DNA of 5,530 nucleotides from Candidatus Bathyarchaeota archaeon. GTDB taxonomy: Archaea > Thermoproteota > Bathyarchaeia > Bathyarchaeales > Bathyarchaeaceae. Below are positions 1-4,839 of this stretch, one piece after another; position 1 is the first letter of the stretch; every line of letters begins with the position of its first letter. A program made the translations under genes and the position numbers. The notes beneath the pieces were generated by a model that was not told where the DNA came from, did not search any database, and saw only the letters and a list, made by a program, of their open reading frames with translations. The stretch covers positions 1-5,530 of the forward strand of contig JAOUMI010000046.1 in the NCBI GenBank assembly GCA_029881555.1, read 5' to 3'.

Positions 1-47
1 ACAGTGAGCGTGTCACGCGTGTAAAACCTTCTGGGCAGAGCTTTCAT
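1..47 (-). CDS. DNA-3-methyladenine glycosylase (AAG/Mpg family), N-terminal fragment, cut by window edge
   Basis: Reading leftward from the ATG at 47-45 gives MKALPRRFYTRDTLTV before the window ends. The last codon is GTN, so Val is certain. The pattern LPRxFYxRDTLxVA is the usual opening of bacterial and archaeal AAG-family (Mpg) glycosylases, where it precedes an A(R/K)xLLG segment. Family members excise 3-methyladenine and other alkylated or deaminated purines as the first step of base-excision repair. A weak GGGA Shine-Dalgarno lies six bases upstream (complement of 54-57). The gene is divergent from the tautomerase at 142. Only 16 residues are visible, so catalytic residues cannot be checked and the call rests on the N-terminal signature alone. 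Confidence 0.68.
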   Translation of the reverse strand, partial: MKALPRRFYTRDTLT

Positions 48-72
48 TTTTATTCCCAGGTTGGGAGGTAGG

Positions 73-91
73 TTAACTTGCTTAAAGTTAA
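73..91. promoter_or_regulatory. Perfect 7-bp inverted repeat in the divergent promoter region, possible operator
   Basis: TTAACTT (73-79) and AAGTTAA (85-91) are exact reverse complements separated by five bases. The palindrome lies between two divergent genes, overlaps the TATA-like CTTTAAG of the leftward gene, and sits just upstream of the TATA-like element of the rightward gene. This is a normal place for a dimeric archaeal regulator site. The region is AT-rich, so chance is possible. No regulator gene is visible next to it. Confidence 0.33.
80..88 (-). promoter_or_regulatory. Possible TATA box of the leftward glycosylase gene
   Basis: The minus strand reads ACTTTAAGC here. About 26 bases downstream (near 58) would be the transcription start, giving a short leader of roughly 10 bases to the ATG at 47. 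The element is embedded in the 73-91 palindrome. An alternative TATA on this strand is CATATTTATG (complement of 95-104), which would give a longer leader. Confidence 0.28.
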
Positions 92-93
92 GA

Positions 94-104
94 CCATAAA
101 TATG
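94..104 (+). promoter_or_regulatory. Possible TATA box of the tautomerase gene
   Basis: CCATAAATATG is the most TATA-like run upstream of the gene. Its centre near 99 predicts a transcription start around 124-127, about 16 bases before the ATG at 142. That leaves just enough room for the GGAG Shine-Dalgarno at 129-132. The evidence is spacing and composition only. Confidence 0.4.
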
Positions 105-128
105 GGAAGTCTACGTATTTAATTAATT

Positions 129-132
129 GGAG
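129..132 (+). promoter_or_regulatory. Shine-Dalgarno (GGAG) that fixes the tautomerase start
   Basis: GGAG lies nine bases before the ATG at 142. It argues against the upstream in-frame TTG at 127, which would overlap this site and bury the catalytic proline. Confidence 0.55.
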
Positions 133-141
133 ACGAGAAGA

Positions 142-315
142 ATGCCGGTTGTAAGAGTTGATATGTGGAAGGGCAGAACCGAGGAAGAGAAAGAAAAGCT
201 GATAAAAGGCATCACAAGGGCATTTGTTGAAATTGGAATGAAGGCTGAATGGGTAACCGTGATTCTTGATGAAATACCTAAGAACAATTGTGGTATAGGT
301 GGAAAAAAAGCATAA
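142..315 (+). CDS. 4-oxalocrotonate tautomerase (4-OT) family protein, 57 codons
   Basis: This is a small enzyme of the tautomerase superfamily. Members form hexamers of short beta-alpha-beta chains and use the amino-terminal proline, exposed by Met removal, as general base for keto-enol tautomerisation. The start at 142 gives MPVVRVDMWKGRTEEEK. Pro1 and Arg11 (numbered without Met) match the 4-OT active site, and GIGGKKA near the end matches the conserved GIGG turn. Position 39 of classical 4-OT (Arg) is Thr here, as I recall for many VTVI-type relatives. Position 50, normally Phe or Trp, is Cys (codon TGT, one base from Trp TGG). The 56-residue mature chain is slightly shorter than the usual 60-62. 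The gene stands alone, divergent from a glycosylase and 127 bases before an aminotransferase. No aromatic-degradation genes are nearby, so the substrate is unknown. Confidence 0.88.
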   Translation: MPVVRVDMWKGRTEEEKEKLIKGITRAFVEIGMKAEWVTVILDEIPKNNCGIGGKKA

Positions 316-364
316 AAGATGAAATATTAGCAGGACAAAGAAGCTTTCTCAGCCCGCAAATGTA

Positions 365-375
365 ACAAGTCTTGT
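365..375. promoter_or_regulatory. Short palindrome directly upstream of the aminotransferase BRE/TATA
   Basis: ACAAG-T-CTTGT has perfect 5-bp arms around a single central base. It abuts the predicted BRE (GGAAAG, 376-381) of the next promoter. That is where archaeal activators often bind, but a palindrome this short could easily occur by chance. Confidence 0.22.
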
Positions 376-376
376 G

Positions 377-388
377 GAAAGGTTTAAG
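377..388 (+). promoter_or_regulatory. Likely BRE/TATA promoter of the aminotransferase gene
   Basis: GAAA (377-380) followed by GGTTTAAG (381-388) resembles an archaeal BRE plus TATA box. A start about 26 bases downstream falls near 411, leaving a leader of about 30 bases to the ATG at 443. This placement excludes the ATG at 406 from the mRNA. Confidence 0.45.
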
Positions 389-434
389 TCGAGTTTTAGT
401 GTTTGATGAAAGGGTACTTTGAAAACCAAAGGAT

Positions 435-438
435 GGTG
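435..438 (+). promoter_or_regulatory. Shine-Dalgarno (GGTG) for the aminotransferase ATG
   Basis: GGTG, part of AGGATGGTG, ends four bases before the ATG at 443 and matches the GGTG portion of the archaeal 16S-complementary consensus. It favours 443 over the in-frame TTG at 419, although that codon also has AGGG at 411-414. Confidence 0.45.
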
Positions 439-442
439 TAAG

Positions 443-1600
443 ATGCGCAAGACCTTGATGGATATGCCGCCATTCTACGCCATGGAGGTGATGGAACGAG
501 CTCAGGAACTCGAGCGCCAAGGACGGTCGATCATTCACTTGGAAGTAGGGGAACCCGATTTTCCCACTCCGAGCTGCATCACGGAGGCTGCGATTAAGGC
601 GATACGCGATGGAAAGACCCGTTATACGTCAAGCGTCGGGCTTCTGGAGTTGAGAGAAGCCATCGCTGAACACTTTCTTGAAAAGTACGGCGTCTCCGTT
701 TCCCCTGACCAAGTGATTGTTACGAACGGGTCTTCGCCGGGCCTACTGATCACGTTTTCCGCCCTGCTAGAGGAAGGGGACGAAGTCATAATTTCGAACC
801 CCCACTACCCGTGTTATCCCAACTTCGTTAAGTTCTTGGATTGCACCCCGACATTTGTAAAGGTCAGCGAACATGACGGCTTCCAGTACGACCCAGAATA
901 CATAAAGGAAAAAATCGGCTCCAAGACTAAGGCGATCATGATCAACTCGCCTGGGAATCCGACTGGACAAGTCATTGACGCTGACGCTCTAAGCCGAATC
1001 GCGACGCTTGGTCCCACTGTGGTTTCAGATGAAATATACCACGGACTCGTGTACGAGGGAAAGGAGCATTCCATCCTAGAATTCACGGAAAACGCATTTG
1101 TAGTAAACGGGTTTTCAAAACAGTTCGCCATGACAGGGTGGCGCCTCGGATACGTCATAGCCCCAAAAAGATTCGTACGTCCCCTACAAAAGCTGGTGCA
1201 GAACTTCTTCATCTCCGCAAACACCATAAGCCAGTGGGCCGGCATCTCCGCCCTAAAGGAATCGGCATCCGACGTTCAGCGTATGGTCAACATCTTTAAT
1301 AAGAGGCGTAAGCTGATGATTCAACGCCTTAGGAAAGTCGGGTTCGGCGTAGCGGCGGAGCCCTCCGGGGCGTTCTACGTCCTCGCCAACGCCAAAAGGT
1401 TCACCAACGATTCGCTGAAGTTCTCCTCCGAGTTATTGGATAAGACAAGCGTTGGAACCGCTCCTGGAATCGATTTTGGGCGCAACGCGGAAGGATATAT
1501 ACGGTTTTCTTACGCTAACTCGATTGAAAACATTTCTAATGGAATGAACAGAATCGAGCAGTACCTTAGGATTAATGCTGAAAATCGCCAAGAAACATGA
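443..1600 (+). CDS. Pyridoxal-phosphate aminotransferase, class I/II (aspartate/aromatic aminotransferase-like)
   Basis: This cytosolic fold-type I PLP enzyme moves an amino group between an amino acid and a 2-oxoacid. Numbering from Met at 443 (385 residues, the usual family length), the visible motifs run in order: LEVGEPDFPTP near residue 35 (N-terminal substrate loop), NSPGNPTG with Asn172, SDEIYHGL with Asp196 and Tyr199 (PLP ring contacts), and NGFSKQFAMTGWRLGY with the Schiff-base Lys226. The C-terminal YIRFSYA carries Arg354, which binds the substrate alpha-carboxylate. The APGIDFG segment near 340 is typical of archaeal and bacterial subgroup I-gamma enzymes. Nothing essential is missing. 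The side-chain specificity (Asp, Ala, aromatic or other) cannot be read from motifs. An in-frame TTG at 419 would add eight residues (MKTKGWCK) that do not resemble family N-termini. The gene has its own promoter-like sequence and ends 7 bases from the convergent endA stop. Confidence 0.93.
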   Translation: MRKTLMDMPPFYAMEVMERAQELERQGRSIIHLEVGEPDFPTPSCITEAAIKAIRDGKTRYTSSVGLLELREAIAEHFLEKYGVSVSPDQVIVTNGSSPGLLITFSALLEEGDEVIISNPHYPCYPNFVKFLDCTPTFVKVSEHDGFQYDPEYIKEKIGSKTKAIMINSPGNPTGQVIDADALSRIATLGPTVVSDEIYHGLVYEGKEHSILEFTENAFVVNGFSKQFAMTGWRLGYVIAPKRFVRPLQKLVQNFFISANTISQWAGISALKESASDVQRMVNIFNKRRKLMIQRLRKVGFGVAAEPSGAFYVLANAKRFTNDSLKFSSELLDKTSVGTAPGIDFGRNAEGYIRFSYANSIENISNGMNRIEQYLRINAENRQET

Positions 1601-1606
1601 GCATGT
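1595..1606. repeat. Small palindrome spanning the convergent gene junction
   Basis: ACATG-AG-CATGT spans the TGA of the aminotransferase (1598-1600) and the 7-base gap before the endA stop. The arms are 5 bp with a 2-base centre, too small for a convincing hairpin, and no oligo-T follows directly on either strand. It is recorded because it lies exactly between two converging transcripts. Confidence 0.25.
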
Positions 1607-1607
1607 C

Positions 1608-2165
1608 CTATGCCTTGAACCACTTGAAGATTAGATACCGTATCTGTTCCGTTTCTAGGCCAGGTATGGCTATTATGAACCGTTTCCTCACAGTGGTGGC
1701 GAGTCGCCCGGCCTTTACGAGCTCGGTGGCTGTAACCTCATCCTTCGTCTTCTTCACTGAGACCATGTAGGGGGCGTGGTCCACACCCGGCCCATGCTTG
1801 TACACGGCGAAGTCGCACCCATACTTTATGCCCGGAGTGACGATGAGTTTCTGATCACGCAGGTCTCGGTACACCACGTATTTGAGGTCAAATTCTTCGT
1901 ACAGTCTTTTTGCTCTTCTCCTCAGCTTTGAAAAGCCGACTTTGGCCTTTCCGGGTCCCTCCTCCACGGTGATCATTCCTCTCTCCACAAGGTAGAGACC
2001 CTCCATGAGGTCCAGGATAAGGGGGACATCGAACTCCTCTGTCTTGGGTTTGGGGATGCCCATGGGCTTTCCGTAATACCCAAGCTTGTAGAGTTCCGAC
2101 CCCTTAACCGGGTTCCAAACAACCAAAAAGTTTTCGATAAACTCTGTCTCAATCTTCTCGAGCAT
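1608..2165 (-). CDS. endA: tRNA-splicing endonuclease EndA
   Basis: EndA cuts introns out of precursor tRNAs and other RNAs at bulge-helix-bulge structures, leaving 2',3'-cyclic phosphate ends. The 185-residue length fits the archaeal one-domain-pair subunit (about 180). An N-terminal mixed domain (about 1-85) is followed by the nuclease domain. Its signature YGCDFAVYKHGPG holds catalytic Tyr122, with His130 (DHAPYMVSV) and Lys161 (TVRKRFIIAI) completing the triad. The His-Lys spacing of 31 equals that of the Methanocaldococcus enzyme (His125/Lys156). All three catalytic residues are intact, so this is an active subunit, compatible with alpha4 assembly. An alpha2beta2 form with a second gene elsewhere is not excluded. 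The start is supported by GGGAG. The gene follows the DUF47 gene by 12 bases and is probably co-transcribed with it. Confidence 0.95.
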   Translation of the reverse strand: MLEKIETEFIENFLVVWNPVKGSELYKLGYYGKPMGIPKPKTEEFDVPLILDLMEGLYLVERGMITVEEGPGKAKVGFSKLRRRAKRLYEEFDLKYVVYRDLRDQKLIVTPGIKYGCDFAVYKHGPGVDHAPYMVSVKKTKDEVTATELVKAGRLATTVRKRFIIAIPGLETEQIRYLIFKWFKA

Positions 2166-2172
2166 TTGCCGT

Positions 2173-2177
2173 CTCCC
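2173..2177 (-). promoter_or_regulatory. Shine-Dalgarno (GGGAG) of endA
   Basis: The minus strand reads GGGAGACGGCAAATG, so GGGAG sits seven bases before the endA ATG and directly after the TAA of the upstream gene (2180-2178). This supports both the endA start and translation from a shared transcript. Confidence 0.6.
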
Positions 2178-2837
2178 TTACATGGCAAACGCCAATATGC
2201 GAGCAGCGTCAGAGGCGTCTTCAGCCTTGTCCGCGGCGTCTTCCAGAAGCGCGATCACGTCCCTCAAGAGAAGCAACGTGGGGACTTCTATGTGGCTTTT
2301 AAGGATTTTCATTTCCAGCTCCCGATAGAGATCGTCCACGATTCGTTCAGCAACCTCCACCTCTCTGGCTTTCTCCAGCGTCTTCGAGGGTCCATAATTC
2401 AGCGTCATGGCGGTTTCTCGAAGCCTTGAGACGGTTTCAAACACAGCCTCCGAAAACTTCATCAAATCATTTTTGACGTCCGGAGAAACCTTCCACTTTC
2501 TGTCCATGATCTCTAGTAGCCGAAACGCTATGCCTTCGCAGAAGTCTGCGATCTCGCTCGTTAGGTTGGTGAAGCGGAGAAAGTCCTCTCGACTTATCAA
2601 AATGGCTCCTATTTCAGCGAGCTCCTGCGCAACCCCGCGTCTCGCCGCGTCTACGGTGTCGCTTAACTCTTTGATCTCGGTGAGCAAGTGTTGAGCCGAC
2701 TTTTTGTCTTCCCTCACGAAGCTGTCCATCATCTGCGGGACCTTGCGGGTGGTCTCCAACACCTTTCTCAGGTGGTCTTGACAAACGCTGAGGGCTCTCC
2801 TTTTCACCCGCTGCTCGGTCTCCATCGGAAAAACCAT
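2178..2837 (-). CDS. DUF47 / PhoU-like protein
   Basis: This 219-residue soluble protein is almost entirely alpha-helical, with no signal peptide or membrane segment. It belongs to the DUF47 family (COG1392), distant relatives of PhoU. The clearest signature is the C-terminal acidic helix, LLLLRDVIALLEDAADKAED followed by ASDAARIL (residues 188-214), whose Asp/Glu pattern (Asp193, Glu199, Asp200, Asp203, Glu206, Asp207) resembles PhoU metal-binding clusters. A second acidic helix, AERIVDDLYREL, lies at 163-174. Family members often sit beside Pit-type inorganic phosphate transporters and are thought to modulate them. No such transporter is in this window; the next gene downstream is endA. The ATG at 2837 is preferred over Met5 (2825) because GAGAGG lies eight bases upstream of it. 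Its role here is unproven. Confidence 0.85.
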   Translation of the reverse strand: MVFPMETEQRVKRRALSVCQDHLRKVLETTRKVPQMMDSFVREDKKSAQHLLTEIKELSDTVDAARRGVAQELAEIGAILISREDFLRFTNLTSEIADFCEGIAFRLLEIMDRKWKVSPDVKNDLMKFSEAVFETVSRLRETAMTLNYGPSKTLEKAREVEVAERIVDDLYRELEMKILKSHIEVPTLLLLRDVIALLEDAADKAEDASDAARILAFAM

Positions 2838-2845
2838 AGGTTCCG

Positions 2846-2851
2846 CCTCTC
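2846..2851 (-). promoter_or_regulatory. Shine-Dalgarno (GAGAGG) of the DUF47 gene
   Basis: The minus strand reads GAGAGGCGGAACCTATG. The GAGG part ends eight bases before the ATG at 2837. The alternative Met at 2825 has no comparable site, so this decides the start. Confidence 0.5.
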
Positions 2852-2890
2852 GAAAGTAATCGTTGACATCAGATATAGTACGTGTAACGA

Positions 2891-2903
2891 GCTTAAAAAA
2901 GAT
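2891..2903 (-). promoter_or_regulatory. Possible TATA box for the DUF47-endA operon, overlapping an oligo-T run downstream of glyS
   Basis: The minus strand reads ATCTTTTTTAAGC. As a TATA element it predicts a start near 2869 and a leader of about 30 bases to the ATG at 2837. As an oligo-T run 45 bases past the glyS stop it could equally be an archaeal terminator for glyS. Another AT-rich candidate, ACTATATCT (complement of 2871-2879), would start transcription too close to the Shine-Dalgarno. Confidence 0.35.
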
Positions 2904-2944
2904 AGCGAAGAAACCTGAAGGCTCCTTGTGGTAGTGATCACCTG

Positions 2945-4696
2945 CTAACTCTCGACCGGTTGCCCCAGCTCTTTAAACTCTATTTTGAGGCGGAAGTAGG
3001 CATTAAGAAGCTCAGGAAGTTCGTCGATCTTGTTTCTAACCTGCCTCCACGTGTCGCGGTCCCGCACAGTCACCGTGTCGTCTTTAAGCGTTTGGTAGTC
3101 GACTGTAACTCCCAGCGGAGTGCCTACCTCGTCCGCTCGCGCGTATCTTCTCCCAATAGATCCCGACTCGTCGTATTCCACCGTGAAGCCCGAGTCAATT
3201 AGCAATCGGTACACCTGCCTCGCCTTTTCCGGCAACCCGTCTTTGCTCACCAATGGAAAAACACTAGCTCCCACGGGTGCGAGGTCGCGTGGAAGGCTCA
3301 GCAACGTTCGACCTTCTTTCCTTTTGTAGGCGTATTCCAGAGTCACGTAAAAAAGTCGATCTGAACCGAAACTTGGTTCCACCACGTGTGGGATGAACCG
3401 CTTGCCTTTTTCTTTCACCGTTTTATGGGTGATTTCGACGTGTTCTGGCAGGATTTTGAAAGACTTAATGATGTGGAAGCCTTGTTTCTTAAAGGAAGCT
3501 TCCAACTCACTCGGGTCTAGGGTGGAGAGGAGTTTGACAACCCTTGATGTGTCCTCCTTGAAGGCTGGACCGATTTTTGACGTTAGGGGTTTGATGCTTA
3601 TCTCCTCTTTTATGATAGGCTTCTTGTGTTTTTTGAACGCGGTCATGTCGACACCGCTGAACTCCATGTGGCACCTTAGATCGTAATCCGTCCGGTAGTT
3701 ATGGCCTGAGACCTCCACCCAACCCCACCTTTCCAAGTAGACTTGCTGGTCGTATCCCTGCACAGAATAGTGGGCTCTCTCCCAATCTAGCTTCTCGATG
3801 AAGCGTTGCTTTTCCTCCGGCACTCCTAACTCGGCTAGAAAACGCTTGGACAACGCCATGAAGAACGCCTGCCACTCCGTCCTTATTAGCCCCTTACTCA
3901 AGGCTTCCTTAACCGTGACCTCGATGGTTTCATCTACATCCTTCAACACCCTTTCCGCTGGTAGCAGTCTCAGAGTTTCGTTCTCCACCTCCCTCAGCAT
4001 TATGCACTGCGGCTTCTCAGGATCAAAGAAGAATTCGAGGTCCATGATGGTGAACTCTCTTAATCTTATTGGACCCTGCCTCGGCGAGATTTCGTTTCTA
4101 AGTGCGTGACCGATAATAGCAACTCCGAATGGAAGTTTTTCTCGTGTGTATTCATAGATGCGTTTGTATTCAACGAAAATTCCCTGAGCCGCCTCGGGAC
4201 GACCGTAGCCGATGGATTCAGAATATGGTCCGATGGTGGTTTTGAACATGGTTAAGAAGCGTTTGGGTTCGCCGAAGTTTCCGTCACACTCGGGACAGTG
4301 AATCTCCCGTTTGTTTATTTCACTCATTAACTCTTGGAGGCTGAGTTTTTCAGTGTCCGTCTCGCTCATCCCTGCGAACTCCACAAGCAGGTGGTCGGCT
4401 CGAAACTTTCTTTTACACGCTTTGCACTCTACCATGGGTTCCTGAAAGGCTTCCACGTGGCCTGAGGCTTCAAACACCTTCCCGGGCATAATCACCGATG
4501 TCTCTATCTCGAATAGTCCGAGTCTGCGAATAAAGAAGTCTCGGAGTCTGCCTTCAATCTTCCTTTTCAATGTTGAGCCTAACGGACCAAGGGTTACAAA
4601 GCCGCTTACGCCACCGTAAATTTCAAAGGATGGCCAAAAGTAGCCTCTGCGTTTTGCCATTTCGCTTATGATCTCAAACTTGTCTGTGGACCGCAT
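2945..4696 (-). CDS. glyS: Glycyl-tRNA synthetase, archaeal/eukaryotic homodimer type
   Basis: This cytosolic class II synthetase charges tRNA-Gly with glycine using ATP. It has 583 residues, normal for the archaeal form. The opening AKRRGYFWPSFEIYGG (14-29) and GPLG (37-40) match the family. Motif 1 lies near 45-72. A four-Cys zinc knuckle follows (Cys91/Cys94 with Cys134/Cys137). GRPEAAQGIF (165-174) is the RPETAQGIF region. Motif 2 is LRNEISPRQGPIRLREFT (199-216) and motif 3 is VEPSFGSDRL (439-448), containing Glu440 and Ser442. The anticodon-binding domain (about 472-571) shows LAPVGASVFPLV, SGSIGRRYARADEVGTP and TVRDRD. All core motifs are intact. A GTGGAG Shine-Dalgarno-like stretch lies 11 bases before the ATG. 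The 143-base gap to the upstream dehydratase holds a TATA-like element, so the gene is probably transcribed independently. Confidence 0.97.
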   Translation of the reverse strand: MRSTDKFEIISEMAKRRGYFWPSFEIYGGVSGFVTLGPLGSTLKRKIEGRLRDFFIRRLGLFEIETSVIMPGKVFEASGHVEAFQEPMVECKACKRKFRADHLLVEFAGMSETDTEKLSLQELMSEINKREIHCPECDGNFGEPKRFLTMFKTTIGPYSESIGYGRPEAAQGIFVEYKRIYEYTREKLPFGVAIIGHALRNEISPRQGPIRLREFTIMDLEFFFDPEKPQCIMLREVENETLRLLPAERVLKDVDETIEVTVKEALSKGLIRTEWQAFFMALSKRFLAELGVPEEKQRFIEKLDWERAHYSVQGYDQQVYLERWGWVEVSGHNYRTDYDLRCHMEFSGVDMTAFKKHKKPIIKEEISIKPLTSKIGPAFKEDTSRVVKLLSTLDPSELEASFKKQGFHIIKSFKILPEHVEITHKTVKEKGKRFIPHVVEPSFGSDRLFYVTLEYAYKRKEGRTLLSLPRDLAPVGASVFPLVSKDGLPEKARQVYRLLIDSGFTVEYDESGSIGRRYARADEVGTPLGVTVDYQTLKDDTVTVRDRDTWRQVRNKIDELPELLNAYFRLKIEFKELGQPVES

Positions 4697-4742
4697 AAGC
4701 CTTTCGACTCCACGTTCTTGTGATGTTTACAGAACCCTTAAG

Positions 4743-4768
4743 ACGTTGCTGGATAATAAAGCAAACGT
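4743..4768. promoter_or_regulatory. Imperfect inverted repeat bracketing the glyS TATA-like element
   Basis: ACGTTGCT (4743-4750) and AGCAAACGT (4760-4768) are reverse complements except for one extra A in the right arm. The nine bases between them, with the first base of the right arm, form most of the predicted TATA box of glyS. A protein bound to this palindrome would block TBP, so it is a candidate autoregulatory or repressor site. It could also be chance. Confidence 0.3.
4752..4762 (-). promoter_or_regulatory. Likely TATA box of glyS
   Basis: The minus strand reads GCTTTATTATC, close to an archaeal TATA consensus. It predicts a transcription start near 4730 and a leader of about 33 bases before the ATG at 4696. 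Confidence 0.42.
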
Positions 4769-4839
4769 TGTCCTGAACATCCAGCCAGGCCCTCTCGCTC
4801 ATAGAAGCTTTCTCCATCAAACTTTACCAGCCTTAACCT

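Noticed and set aside
127..141. TTG start adding METRR to the tautomerase
   Set aside because: It would place residues before the catalytic Pro1, which must be N-terminal after Met removal, and it overlaps the GGAG Shine-Dalgarno.
339..350. 12-base sequence AGAAGCTTTCTC repeated at 4803-4814, possible shared regulatory repeat
   Set aside because: About one repeated 12-mer is expected by chance in a window this size, and the two sites have different positions relative to genes.
419..442. TTG start adding eight residues to the aminotransferase
   Set aside because: The extra residues do not resemble the family, and ATG at 443 has a GGTG site. It remains a weak alternative.
278..538. Minus-strand 86-codon open frame across the tautomerase/aminotransferase gap
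   Set aside because: It overlaps the ends of two recognised genes, has no recognisable domain and is explained as a chance open frame.
814..1245. Minus-strand 143-codon open frame inside the aminotransferase
   Set aside because: It is antisense to a gene with intact motifs throughout and has no domain or start signal of its own.
2934..2943. AGGTGATC on the minus strand after the glyS stop, a near-perfect 16S-complementary sequence suggesting a small gene
   Set aside because: No ATG, GTG or TTG start with a useful frame follows at the right distance before the DUF47 gene.
3798..4109. Plus-strand 103-codon open frame inside glyS
   Set aside because: It is antisense to the motif 2 region of glyS. 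Its low-complexity Ser/Leu-rich composition reflects the opposite strand's codons.
4697..4839. Possible tRNA or small RNA gene in the gap upstream of glyS
   Set aside because: No cloverleaf, TTC-loop (GGTTCGAATC-like) or strong hairpin with an oligo-T tail could be found. Only promoter-like sequence is present.
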